From Candidatus Melainabacteria bacterium RIFCSPHIGHO2_02_FULL_34_12 (GTDB lineage Bacteria; Cyanobacteriota; Vampirovibrionia; 2-02-FULL-35-15), in contig MFRM01000005.1 of NCBI GenBank assembly GCA_001784555.1, positions 28,367 to 92,366 of the forward strand: 64,000 nt of DNA. The letters run 5' to 3'. Position 1 is the first letter of the stretch. Every line of letters starts with the position of its first letter. A program made the position numbers and the translations under genes. The notes under the pieces are model-generated. The model did not search any database, had not been told where the DNA came from, and worked only from the letters and a program-made list of their open reading frames with translations. This document shows, piece after piece, positions 20,306 through 29,802 of this stretch.

Positions 20306-20403
20306 AAGCTGCTTATACCCTCTTATTAATATCAGCTATTATGGTATCACATTCATATTTTCTGCTAATACAATAATTTACTACTTTACTAAGCTAAAAC
20401 AAA

Positions 20404-21003
20404 ATGAGAAACATTATCCTGGCTTCAGAATCAAAGCGAAGACAAAGGCTGCTAAAAGATGCAGGCATTAAATTCCAGGTGCTTAACAGTAATCTGGATG
20501 AAACTGCAGCTATAAAAAACTTAACAAATAAAAGAAAAAATGATTTAGTAAAAATCCTAGCAATTCTAAAAGCAACTTCTGCTATTTTAACGAATCCGGG
20601 GAAACTGAACGGTGATGAGATTATTCTTGGTTTTGATACAATTGTTGTCTGTAAAAATAAAATTATAAACAAACCAAAAAATAAAAAAGATGCACTTTCA
20701 AAATTAACTTTTCTAAGTAATAAAAAACATGATGTTTATACCGGAATAGCAATACTAGATCTTAAAAAGAAAAAAGCAGTGGTTGGCTATGAAAGAACAG
20801 CTGTAAAAATGAAACAAATCAAAAAAAAGGAGGCTCTTGATTACATAAAAACAAAAGAGCCCATGGATAAAGCCGGAGCTTATGCAATACAAGGTATAGG
20901 GAAAAAATTTGTAAAAGGTATTTCTGGTGATTATTCAAATGTGGTCGGATTGCCAGTAAAGAAATTTTTATCGCTGCTAAAACCTTTAGTTAAAGGTGCT
21001 TAA
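20404..21003 (+). CDS. maf: Maf family nucleoside triphosphate pyrophosphatase
   Basis: IILASESKRRQRLLKDAGI, GFDTIVV, DKAGAYAIQGIGKKFVKGISGDYSNVVGLP motifs. Confidence 0.9.
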   Translation: MRNIILASESKRRQRLLKDAGIKFQVLNSNLDETAAIKNLTNKRKNDLVKILAILKATSAILTNPGKLNGDEIILGFDTIVVCKNKIINKPKNKKDALSKLTFLSNKKHDVYTGIAILDLKKKKAVVGYERTAVKMKQIKKKEALDYIKTKEPMDKAGAYAIQGIGKKFVKGISGDYSNVVGLPVKKFLSLLKPLVKGA

Positions 21004-21089
21004 CCATATACTTTTGATGAGGCTATAGAATATATCTGATTCCATAATCTAATTAAGAATCTAAGATTATAAACAAACATAAAAGAAAT

Positions 21090-21380
21090 ATGTTAACCAA
21101 ATTATTTTATTTAGTTTTATTGGCCAACATGCTGAGTATACAATTTCCAGCATTTGCACTTACATGTGCAAAAGACAATAAAATGCCGATGAATAAAAGC
21201 AGCGAGATTTGTTGCTGCAAACAAGTTGCATCTAAAACATACACCTGCAAACCCATGACAAATAAAGGTGATAAAAAATGTCCAGGCTTACAAGTAACTG
21301 AAGATGATAAAACTTTTAACTTTAAAATATCCACAAAGGAAAGTGATAGTTGTACCTGTGGATTTAATATAAGTGAGTAA
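21090..21380 (+). CDS. small exported Cys-rich protein (CCCK)
   Basis: Signal peptide; ICCCKQVASKTYTCKP...KCPG. Confidence 0.55.
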   Translation: MLTKLFYLVLLANMLSIQFPAFALTCAKDNKMPMNKSSEICCCKQVASKTYTCKPMTNKGDKKCPGLQVTEDDKTFNFKISTKESDSCTCGFNISE

Positions 21381-21521
21381 ACCCACTGTTTTGGTGATAT
21401 AAATCACTATAAAAAAAGTGTTTAAGTACTAATTTTAAGCATAATACATCCTCTTATTTAGTTAACCCTTAATTAAGCGTGGGTATAACCCTTATGAAGC
21501 TAGCTTAGAAACTTAATTAGC

Positions 21522-21836
21522 ATGCACATACGACAAATTACAATTCAGAATTGGCCGCTCAGCATATTTTCATTTTTGCTGTTTACTATGCTTTTCGGTC
21601 TTACACAACCCTCTTTTGCAGAGAGTTCAGGCTATTACGAAGCATCAGACGGTAGACCAAGAGCTGCCTTTAGTAAATGCTGCTGTTCAGAAGACAGTAA
21701 AGATGACAAACAAGTAACATATTTCTGTGAATTTCATGAGGGTGAGATTTGCCCTTTTAATACTAAACCTTATAAAACAAGCGCGTTTGATTGTCCAAGT
21801 TCTTTAAGTGTATCCAGATATTTACCTGGTATTTAA
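21522..21836 (+). CDS. small exported Cys-rich protein (CCCS)
   Basis: Signal peptide; KCCCSEDSKDDKQVTYFCEF...ICPF; same Cys spacing as the 21090 ORF. Confidence 0.55.
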   Translation: MHIRQITIQNWPLSIFSFLLFTMLFGLTQPSFAESSGYYEASDGRPRAAFSKCCCSEDSKDDKQVTYFCEFHEGEICPFNTKPYKTSAFDCPSSLSVSRYLPGI

Positions 21837-21843
21837 AAATAAA

Positions 21844-24075
21844 TTAAAAATCATCTTCTAAAGATTTTTTTGACTTACCGTTTTTGTCTTTATTTGCAAT
21901 TGATTTTTTCTTAAACAAAGTAGTTCGTTTATATTCTCCTGACCTAAAAACATTCAGTACATCACTTACCCTTCCTATGCTTGCCATTATTTTTCTAAGA
22001 TCATAAAGATCAATAACCTCAACAACTATTTTTATAACCGCGGTGTCATTTGATGTTCTTGCAATCACACGTAAATCACGTACATTTATTTTTTCATCTG
22101 CAATCTTATTTAAAATATCTCTTGAGATTCCTACCCTGTCAATGCATTCAATTTCCAGTGCTGCACTGTAAGCTTTTTCTTTACTTCCTTGCCATTGAAT
22201 TTGAATTATTCTGTCTTCCTCCACCGTATCAAGATTCTGGCAATCATATCTGTGAACAATAATCCCTTTGCCTTTTGAAACCATCCCTACAATTTGTTCA
22301 CCAGGCAGAGGTGAACAACATTTAGCAAGATGATGCATCATTCCGTCCAGTGCTGCTATTTCTTCTTCTGTTTTAGGAGGTACAATCTGAATATTTTCTT
22401 CTTCCTGCGGCAGGATATCTTTTAGCTTTCCTTTAAGCTGTGAAATTGTTATGTCCCCGCATCCAAGCGATGCCAGAAGATCTTCTTTACTTGGTCTGTT
22501 AAGTTTTTGCACTGCCTGAAGAAATTCTTCAGATGCCATGATTTGATCTGCCTTATCCTCTCCAAAAGCAGATTCAATAAGTTTCTTGCCCTGATCAATA
22601 TGAATATCTCTGTGTTGTTTTTTAAACCATTGTCTGATTTTGTTCTTACCTGAGCTTGTAACCACATAGTTAAGCCAATCCAGGCTTGGATGTGCATTTT
22701 TACCGGTAATGATTTCTATTATGTCTCCTGTTTTTAGTTTTGTGTCAAGTGGGACTATTCTTCCGTTTACTTTTGCTCCAATGCATCTGTTTCCTACGTC
22801 TGTGTGAATTTTATATGCAAAATCCACTGGCGTAGAATCACGAGGCAGATCAATTACTTCCCCTTTTGGTGTAAGAATAAAAACTTCATCTGAAAAAAAA
22901 TCAAGTTTAACAGCATCAACAAACTCTTCAGGATCTTTAAGTTCTCTCTGCCAGTCAATGAGTTGCCTTATCCATGAAAGTTTTTCATCATAAATATCGT
23001 CTGCTTTTTTATGAGAACCCGTTTCCTTATATTTCCAGTGTGCTGCAATACCATATTCTGCTATCTGATGCATTTCTTCAGTTCTAATTTGAATTTCTAC
23101 CGGCCTTCCATGAGGTCCTACTACTGCGGTATGAAGTGACTGATATAGATTTGTTTTCGGGATAGCAATATAGTCTTTAAATTTCCCTGGAATAGGACTG
23201 AAGAGATCATGAATTATTCCCATTACTTCATAACATTGTCTTTCTCTTTCTACAATAATTCTTATTCCAAGTAAATCATAAAGTTCCTTTGAATCAAGTC
23301 TTTTCATTTTTTTGTAGATGCTGTAGAGATGTTTCGGGCGACCGTAAATTTCAGCATGAATCTCAGATTTACTCAGCTCAGTTTTTATTTTTTCAATGAT
23401 TTCCTTTATTTTCTTTTCGCTGTATTCTCTGTCACCTATTACCAGTCCTTCAACTTCTTTAAATTTTTCCGGATCAAGATAAAAAAATGATAAATCCTCA
23501 AGTTCATTTTTAGCTTTGTTTAAGCCAAATCTATTTGCAAGGGGAGCAAAAATATCCAGTGTTTCTTTTGCAATTCTTTTTTGTTTTTCCGGCGGCAGAT
23601 GCCCGAGGGTTTTCATATTGTGGAGTCTATCTGCAATCTTTACCAGAACTACCCTCAAATCAACTGCTATAGCCATTAGCATTTTACGGAAGTTTTCTGC
23701 CTGGTGCTCCTGAGTAGAAATAAAATTTAGTTTTCCAAGTTTTGTAACTCCTTCAACAAGCTGGCTTATTTTAGGTCCAAACTCAGCTTCAAGTTTTAAA
23801 ACATCTATATCAGTATCTTCAAGCGTATCGTGTAAAAGTCCGGCACAAATAGTATCAGTATCGCAGTTCAAATCAATTAATATTTCAGCTACTGAAATAG
23901 GGTGAGTTATATAAGGTTCTTTACTGATTCTTTCCTGCCCGCGATGAAGTTTGCAGGCAAATTCAAGGGCTTTTTTTACTCTTTCAAGCTCTGCCTGCGG
24001 CCTATCCAGTTTGGAAAATTTATCAATGAACTGGTTAATAAATTTTGTATATGTTGTTTCGTCCAAGGTTGGCAC
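21844..24075 (-). CDS. relA: RelA/SpoT bifunctional (p)ppGpp synthetase/hydrolase
   Basis: HD domain (HRGQERISKEPYITHP), synthetase domain, TGS and ACT regions; GTG start. Confidence 0.92.
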   Translation of the reverse strand: MPTLDETTYTKFINQFIDKFSKLDRPQAELERVKKALEFACKLHRGQERISKEPYITHPISVAEILIDLNCDTDTICAGLLHDTLEDTDIDVLKLEAEFGPKISQLVEGVTKLGKLNFISTQEHQAENFRKMLMAIAVDLRVVLVKIADRLHNMKTLGHLPPEKQKRIAKETLDIFAPLANRFGLNKAKNELEDLSFFYLDPEKFKEVEGLVIGDREYSEKKIKEIIEKIKTELSKSEIHAEIYGRPKHLYSIYKKMKRLDSKELYDLLGIRIIVERERQCYEVMGIIHDLFSPIPGKFKDYIAIPKTNLYQSLHTAVVGPHGRPVEIQIRTEEMHQIAEYGIAAHWKYKETGSHKKADDIYDEKLSWIRQLIDWQRELKDPEEFVDAVKLDFFSDEVFILTPKGEVIDLPRDSTPVDFAYKIHTDVGNRCIGAKVNGRIVPLDTKLKTGDIIEIITGKNAHPSLDWLNYVVTSSGKNKIRQWFKKQHRDIHIDQGKKLIESAFGEDKADQIMASEEFLQAVQKLNRPSKEDLLASLGCGDITISQLKGKLKDILPQEEENIQIVPPKTEEEIAALDGMMHHLAKCCSPLPGEQIVGMVSKGKGIIVHRYDCQNLDTVEEDRIIQIQWQGSKEKAYSAALEIECIDRVGISRDILNKIADEKINVRDLRVIARTSNDTAVIKIVVEVIDLYDLRKIMASIGRVSDVLNVFRSGEYKRTTLFKKKSIANKDKNGKSKKSLEDDF

Positions 24076-24232
24076 TATATGTTTTTTAATATTTCGAGCT
24101 CATCTTTGAAACCCTTATTTGAATTATAGACAAATACATAGGGTTTTACACATTATTTCAAAATTTTCAAAGAGATTTACTTTATTTCTGCTTTATTCAT
24201 GATGTTATCTGACGTATATGCAATGTTAATAG

Positions 24233-26602
24233 CTAAGCTAAAAGAGTGATTTTTGAACCTTCATCATCCTTGTCTACCTGAATTTGCACAGGGAAAGATT
24301 CTTTAAGTTCATCAATATGAGTAACCACAATAATTAATTCGAATTCATTCTGAATCGATTTTATTACTTCTACCAGTCTTTCTCTTCCGGCTTTATCCTG
24401 CGATCCAAAACCTTCATCTATGATTAGTGACTGAAGTTTTGCTCCAGCACGATTAGCCAGAAGTCGGGACAGTGCAAGCCTAATTGAAAAATCAATTTTA
24501 AAAGCCTCGCCTCCGCTGTAAAGTTCATAGTTTCGTGAGCCTGCACCGTCAGAAATAATTACATCCAGGGTTTCTATGAGTCCAAGAGAAGATTTTTTTT
24601 CTCTTTGTGTTTTTAAACCAACGTGCATCTGATTTTCAGTCAGTCTGCCTAATATTCTGTTTGCTTCTTTTTCAATTTCCGGAACAATAGTTTCTATAAT
24701 AGCTACCTGAATACCATTTTTACTGAAAGCCTTTTCAAGTATTTCAAAGTATTTTTTATCGTTAGTGAGGGATTCTATTTTATTTTCTTTTTCTCTTACT
24801 GAAGACTTAATATTTTCAATATCTTTAAGCTGTTCTTCAAGAATTATTGTTTCTTTTTTAGTCTGATTTAAAATAGTATCTGCAGTTAATTCGTTTTTTC
24901 TTATTTCTTCAACCTCATTTACCAGCAAAGATATATTCCCTGTGTGTTTTTTGCTGTCATTTATCATTTCTGAAAGCCTGAAAAGTTCTTCCTTGCCTGT
25001 ATTTATCTTAAGGCTAAGATTTTTTATTTCATATTTTAATTTTTCAGATTCAGCTTCTGCTTCCTGGAGTGAACTATAGATAAAAATAATATTTTCTTTT
25101 TCTTCCAAACTTCTTTTCAGATCATCACAAAACTTTTGGTCATAGCTTGAATTTCCTAAACTAGCTATAGCAGAATTTAGCTTTCCAACAATTTTTTTAA
25201 TCAGGTGATCATTTTCCTTTTCAAGAGTAAGAACATGTTCTTTTGCTCTCTGGAATTCCCCTTTTGAGATTTCAAGTATTTCATTAAACCTGCCCCTTTT
25301 TTCTAAAAGTTCTTTTTCTTGTAGCTTTAGAGAAGTAGATAAAACTTGTTCTTCTGTTTCACAATTTTTTAACTCTGATTTATATGACTCTATTACTTTT
25401 TGTTTATCCTTTATTTCACCCTTACAGAGAGGACATGGTTCAGAATGATTGTGCAAAAGAAGGGTTTCAATTTTATTAGCCATTTCCTGTTTTTTTTCAG
25501 CTAACTTCTTTAAGTCCGATAAAAGTAACTCTTTTTTATGTTTTAGTGTTAATCCTTCTGTTTCTACTTTTGACAGGGAGTCTTTTAATGATTGATTAAT
25601 TGCACTTTTTAGCTCTAATTCAAGAAGGTTCTTTTCTTGTAAAAGTTGATTATAGAGATCTTTTTCTCTTTCATGCAGCTCAAGGGCTTTTTTTGCTTCT
25701 ATATATATTTTATATTCGTTTTCTATCTGAGATCTGTTATCTAATAATTTTTTATATTTTTCTTCTTTTGCCTGAGCATTCTTAAGCTGGTCACCTAAAG
25801 TGTTTATAAGGCTTTCATGGCTACTGAGGGATTGTTCAAGTGTTTGAATCTGCTTTTCTTTTTCTTTCTTTTCATTCAGTTCTTTTTCTTTCTGCTTTAG
25901 TTCTTTTTTAATTTGATTAAATTTATCCTCCTCAAGTTTCAGTTTTTCATTTATGCTACTTAAAGATTCTTTTATGCTGTCTTCTTTTAAAATTTTTTCC
26001 TTAAATGAATTAATGATATTCAGCTCAAATGAAACGTTTTGTTCTATTTCTTTTGTTTTTTCCCTTGCTGCCTCACAAAGCCTGTCATAAACTTCAAGTC
26101 CCAGAATATCTGCCAGTATTTGTTTTCTTTCATTTGGTTTTTTTACAGTGAACTCATCTGCTTTTCCCTGCCTGAGATACACACTGTTTACAAAAGTTGC
26201 ATGGTCCATTCTAAGAGTTTTAGTTATTAATTCCTGAGTCTGTCTGGTGGAACTCCTACTCAGTGAAACCCAGTTATTATCTTTGGAATTAAAAATTTGA
26301 AACTCAAGATTTGATTTTCCTTGTGAGTTTTTAAAACCTTTTACACGTGAGCGGTAAACCCTGTAAAGCTCATCCTCCATAAAAAAATCCAGCTCACAGG
26401 ACATTTCATCTTTTCCCAGCTTTATTAATTCATCTGTTTTTGCTCTTCCTTCTTCCCAAAGAGCCCATGTAATGGCATCAAGAAGAGTGGATTTTCCAGC
26501 ACCGTTTACGCCGGTAAGACATGAAACATGTATGCCTGAAAAATCAACTTCGGCATTTAAATAAGACATGAAATTCTTTAATATTAATTTCTTAAAAATC
26601 AT
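24233..26602 (-). CDS. sbcC: SbcC/Rad50-like SMC exonuclease ATPase
   Basis: LTGVNGAGKSTLLDAITWALWEEGRA Walker A, CPLC zinc hook, LSGGE-like YSGGEAFKIDFSIRLALS; ORF track start at 26680 looks too early. Confidence 0.88.
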   Translation of the reverse strand: MIFKKLILKNFMSYLNAEVDFSGIHVSCLTGVNGAGKSTLLDAITWALWEEGRAKTDELIKLGKDEMSCELDFFMEDELYRVYRSRVKGFKNSQGKSNLEFQIFNSKDNNWVSLSRSSTRQTQELITKTLRMDHATFVNSVYLRQGKADEFTVKKPNERKQILADILGLEVYDRLCEAAREKTKEIEQNVSFELNIINSFKEKILKEDSIKESLSSINEKLKLEEDKFNQIKKELKQKEKELNEKKEKEKQIQTLEQSLSSHESLINTLGDQLKNAQAKEEKYKKLLDNRSQIENEYKIYIEAKKALELHEREKDLYNQLLQEKNLLELELKSAINQSLKDSLSKVETEGLTLKHKKELLLSDLKKLAEKKQEMANKIETLLLHNHSEPCPLCKGEIKDKQKVIESYKSELKNCETEEQVLSTSLKLQEKELLEKRGRFNEILEISKGEFQRAKEHVLTLEKENDHLIKKIVGKLNSAIASLGNSSYDQKFCDDLKRSLEEKENIIFIYSSLQEAEAESEKLKYEIKNLSLKINTGKEELFRLSEMINDSKKHTGNISLLVNEVEEIRKNELTADTILNQTKKETIILEEQLKDIENIKSSVREKENKIESLTNDKKYFEILEKAFSKNGIQVAIIETIVPEIEKEANRILGRLTENQMHVGLKTQREKKSSLGLIETLDVIISDGAGSRNYELYSGGEAFKIDFSIRLALSRLLANRAGAKLQSLIIDEGFGSQDKAGRERLVEVIKSIQNEFELIIVVTHIDELKESFPVQIQVDKDDEGSKITLLA

Positions 26603-26696
26603 TGGTTTATTAATTATAGAACTCGTACAAAGTTTACATAATAATAAAAGCAATACCTGATTTATGAAGATTAAATCCAATTAATTATGTATATTA

Positions 26697-26725
26697 TTGA
26701 CAATATTTCAAGGAAAAATTAAACT
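26697..26725 (+). promoter_or_regulatory. sigma70-type promoter candidate
   Basis: TTGACA - 17 nt - TAAACT upstream of 26766. Confidence 0.5.
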
Positions 26726-26765
26726 GTACCTAATTTCAAAATATTTAAAGAAAGGAAATTAACTT

Positions 26766-27125
26766 ATGTCTATGGCAACTCAACCACCTGGTATACCTAC
26801 TGGCTCTTCAGCATTTCCACCTATAGTAGCTTCTGCTTCTGCAACACCAGCTGCCGATGATCCAGCAGCTAAAGCAAGACAAGTGTTAGCTGCTGCAGGA
26901 TTTAGCACAGGATCAGGTTATGAAGTTGAAGTGCTTTTTAAAGAAGTCGCTACGGATGGCGAAGGACCATATTTAACTTTCCAAAGTAGAGGATACATAC
27001 CTAATAGTATGCGAAGAACCCTAGAAAAAGCAATAGATAGTATGAGGCAACCTGGAAAACTTCGGGCAGGATATGGATTAACACCAGGAGCTAATGGATT
27101 TTTAATCCAAAAGACTGCATATTAA
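26766..27125 (+). CDS. hypothetical protein (119 aa)
   Basis: SD aaaggaaa; Ala/Pro-rich N-terminus; promoter candidate upstream. Confidence 0.55.
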   Translation: MSMATQPPGIPTGSSAFPPIVASASATPAADDPAAKARQVLAAAGFSTGSGYEVEVLFKEVATDGEGPYLTFQSRGYIPNSMRRTLEKAIDSMRQPGKLRAGYGLTPGANGFLIQKTAY

Positions 27126-27249
27126 TTTGCTTTAATAAAAAATTAATTAATTTTTTTCTCTTTATACATAGTGCAATGTATTATTAATCCTCTAATTTAA
27201 TTAACCGTTTAAGAATTAATATGACCAGTAATTACTCACCACCTATAAA

Positions 27250-27381
27250 ATGACCACAATAACAATTAATCAGGAAAGGTTTTGTTCGACTTGTTCGGCA
27301 AAACCTGGATATTGTGGTAAGAAACAGATATTTAGTGCACTCTGGAAAGGTGGCGAAGTGAATTATGAGCGAGCCACCTGA
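27250..27381 (+). CDS. possible 43-aa Cys-containing micro-ORF (MTTITINQERFCSTCSAKPGYCGKKQIFSALWKGGEVNYERAT)
   Basis: Open frame with CxxC...C; weak start context; overlaps a strongly base-paired region. Confidence 0.35.
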   Translation: MTTITINQERFCSTCSAKPGYCGKKQIFSALWKGGEVNYERAT

Positions 27382-27390
27382 GTAAAAATC

Positions 27391-27684
27391 ATGACCACTG
27401 TAAGACCAGCATATAAAAAAGTTGACTTCTGCATAAATAGAACCATAATTTATATAATCCTTCCTGAAAGATTTCAGGATGCCATGGCTTTTTTAAAAAG
27501 TAATGGATTCACAAAACTAAGAGCTACAAATGAAAATGGAAGAGATGTTATAACTATTTATTCAACCCGTGAAATGGTTAATGAAAAAATGTGGGTTTTA
27601 AATGAAGCTTCAAAATTATCAGATAAAAATATTTTAATTAGAGGAATAACATCACCTGGAATTAACAGAGCAGATTTAAATTAA
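27391..27684 (+). CDS. hypothetical protein (97 aa)
   Basis: ORF just upstream of the atp operon; no recognised domain. Confidence 0.5.
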   Translation: MTTVRPAYKKVDFCINRTIIYIILPERFQDAMAFLKSNGFTKLRATNENGRDVITIYSTREMVNEKMWVLNEASKLSDKNILIRGITSPGINRADLN

Positions 27685-27696
27685 TGTTTGTTTTAG

Positions 27697-27717
27697 ATCT
27701 GTAGAGGCAGATTTTTT
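27697..27717 (+). terminator. weak intrinsic terminator
   Basis: ATCTG-tagagg-CAGAT followed by TTTTT. Confidence 0.4.
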
Positions 27718-27781
27718 AACCTGATTTTCATTTCTTTATTAATATTAATTCTGCATTCGACATTCGACATTCTGTATTTGT

Positions 27782-27787
27782 TATAAT
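27782..27787 (+). promoter_or_regulatory. -10-like TATAAT upstream of atpE
   Basis: TATAAT 47 nt upstream of the atpE start, after (CATTCGA)x3-like repeats. Confidence 0.4.
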
Positions 27788-27833
27788 CCTTAAGGTAAAA
27801 ATCATGTTATACACAGGAATTCGGAGGAAATAA

Positions 27834-28118
27834 ATGGATCCAGTTTTAATTGCAGAAGCAGGAGCAGCAGTAGCCAATAATTCAGATCTGGCAAAAATGG
27901 GACTAGCTATTGGAGCAGGTTTAGCAGTAACAGGAGTTGGCGGCCCGGCAATAGGTGTCGGTCTTGCAGCCAGCAAAGCACTTGAAGGAATGGCACGTCA
28001 GCCTGAAGCTACAGGAAGACTTTTAGCAAATACACTTATTTTTGCAGCACTTGCAGAAGCACTTGGACTTTTTGCATTTTTAATTGCAATTTTGTTGTTC
28101 TTACAATTGCAGGCGTAG
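27834..28118 (+). CDS. atpE: ATP synthase F0 subunit c
   Basis: GLAIGAGLAVTGVGGPAIGVGLAASKALEGMARQPEATGRL...EALGLFAFLIAILL. Confidence 0.95.
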   Translation: MDPVLIAEAGAAVANNSDLAKMGLAIGAGLAVTGVGGPAIGVGLAASKALEGMARQPEATGRLLANTLIFAALAEALGLFAFLIAILLFLQLQA

Positions 28119-28138
28119 TACACTGCGCCCCTACACCA
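28112..28138. repeat. degraded palindrome spanning the atpE stop codon
   Basis: GGCGTAGT-ac-ACTGCGCC stem (one T/G wobble) then CCTACACC; TAG stop lies inside. Confidence 0.5.
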
Positions 28139-28149
28139 GGCGGTATTAA

Positions 28150-28599
28150 ATGTTACTTGAATTAAATTTCACACTTGTTTTATTTGCCATTAGTTTTCTG
28201 GTATTTATTTACCTTGTAAATCTGACTTTATACAAACCAGTAGGTGAAATTGTTGAAAAAAGAAAAAATCTTATAGAAGGAGAATATTTAGAGGCAAAAA
28301 ATTCATCTGAAGCTGCAAGTAAACTTCTTGAAAATTATAAAACCCAGATGAAATCAGCCAGGCATACAGCTCAGGGGTTAATAGAAGATGGAATCAACGA
28401 AGCCAAAAAGAAAAAAGAAGAAAAAATTAATGCACTTCTGGCTGAGCTAAATAAAGAAAAAGATAAGTCAATAAAGCTCATAAGAGAAGAACAAAACGAA
28501 GCCATGAAACAAATGGAGAGTAAAATAAAAGCACTAACAGAATTAATTACAAATAAAGTCCTGGGAAGCGGGGAGAAAACACTTGTCAGAGCACATTGA
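28150..28599 (+). CDS. ATP synthase F0 subunit b' (cyanobacterial type)
   Basis: Single TM plus charged helix, position between c and b. Confidence 0.8.
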   Translation: MLLELNFTLVLFAISFLVFIYLVNLTLYKPVGEIVEKRKNLIEGEYLEAKNSSEAASKLLENYKTQMKSARHTAQGLIEDGINEAKKKKEEKINALLAELNKEKDKSIKLIREEQNEAMKQMESKIKALTELITNKVLGSGEKTLVRAH

Positions 28600-29131
28600 A
28601 AATACCACTGCACATACTGAAGCACATCATCATGCTCCTACGGCATGGGATATATTTGTAAATTCAAATCTTCTAAATATTATAATTCTAGCTCTTGCTT
28701 TTATTTATCTGGGAAATAAATTTATGCCGAAAATCATTGATCAAAGAAAAAAACAAATAAGTAAAGAGCTGGACGAAGCAAAAAACACTCGAATTAAAGC
28801 TACAAAAGAACTTGAAGAGATTAAAAAGAAAGTAGAAAATGCTGAAAAAGAGATTCAAGCCATTAAAGAAGAAGCTAAAAACACTGCCGGCACCATTAAA
28901 AAACAAACAGAAGATGAGACTGAGGCTGAGCTTGAACAATTGCACATTAAAGTTAAAAAAGAAATAAATGCAAAACAAGACGAGGCTATTCAGGAAATAA
29001 AAAGATCAGCCGCACAAACTGCTATTAAACTTGCTGAGGATTCTTTAAATCAGATAGTTAAAAACAAGGAGATTGGAAATAAGTTAATGGAAAACTTTAT
29101 AGCAGAGCTAGGAGCGCCCAGCAAAAACTGA
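28583..29131 (+). CDS. atpF: ATP synthase F0 subunit b
   Basis: TM plus FMPKIIDQRKKQISKELDEAKNTR coiled helix; overlaps b' by 17 nt. Confidence 0.88.
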   Translation: MSEHIENTTAHTEAHHHAPTAWDIFVNSNLLNIIILALAFIYLGNKFMPKIIDQRKKQISKELDEAKNTRIKATKELEEIKKKVENAEKEIQAIKEEAKNTAGTIKKQTEDETEAELEQLHIKVKKEINAKQDEAIQEIKRSAAQTAIKLAEDSLNQIVKNKEIGNKLMENFIAELGAPSKN

Positions 29132-29133
29132 AA

Positions 29134-29153
29134 GCGAGGTTACGTAACCTCGC
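29134..29153. repeat. 20-bp perfect palindrome between atpF and atpH
   Basis: GCGAGGTTACGTAACCTCGC. Confidence 0.75.
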
Positions 29154-29163
29154 CCGCACAAAT

Positions 29164-29709
29164 ATGCAAACATCAAAAAAAACAATAAAAAATTATGCGC
29201 AGGCACTAATAGAGCTTACAAACGGTGATGTAAATCTGCAGGAAACTTTTCTAAGTGAAATTAAAACAATTAATAACGCATTTGAAGAAATTAAAGACAC
29301 AAAAAAAATCTTTGAAAATCCGGCAATTTCAGCTGAAGAAAAAAAAGGACTTCTAAAAAAACTGTTTTCAGAAAAGATAAGTCAAAATGTTTATAATCTG
29401 CTTTTTGTTCTTCTGGATAATAAAAGGTTTAACTTGCTTCCTGAAATACAAAATCATCTTATAAAACTTGTAAATAAGTCAAAAAACATAGTAATTGCCG
29501 AGGTTTCATCAGCTAGTGAGCTTGACAATACAACACTTGAAAAGCTTAAGCAAAAATTAGAAAATATCTTAAGTAAAAATGAAAAAGTTACAATAGAAAC
29601 AAAAATCGAACCTGGTTTAATCGGTGGACTGGTAGTAAAAGTAAACGATCTGATATATGACGGAAGCATAAAAGGAAAACTTGAAAATTTAAAACAGAGA
29701 CTGGGATAG
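29164..29709 (+). CDS. atpH: ATP synthase F1 subunit delta
   Basis: NYAQALIELT N-terminus and KIEPGLIGGLVVKVNDLIYDGSIKGKLENLKQRL C-terminus. Confidence 0.92.
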   Translation: MQTSKKTIKNYAQALIELTNGDVNLQETFLSEIKTINNAFEEIKDTKKIFENPAISAEEKKGLLKKLFSEKISQNVYNLLFVLLDNKRFNLLPEIQNHLIKLVNKSKNIVIAEVSSASELDNTTLEKLKQKLENILSKNEKVTIETKIEPGLIGGLVVKVNDLIYDGSIKGKLENLKQRLG

Positions 29710-29744
29710 AACGAACCGGCGGTGGGGCGAGACGGCGAAAGAAC
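29710..29744 (+). repeat. GC-rich repeat family copy A
   Basis: aacgaaccggcggtggggcgagacggcgaaagaac; a near copy lies inside the GH116 gene at 39911-39951 (opposite strand). Confidence 0.7.
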
Positions 29745-29802
29745 AAAGGGAAATAGAAACTTCAGTAAGAAAAATATATGAAAGGACAAAGAGAGGGAAA
29801 AA

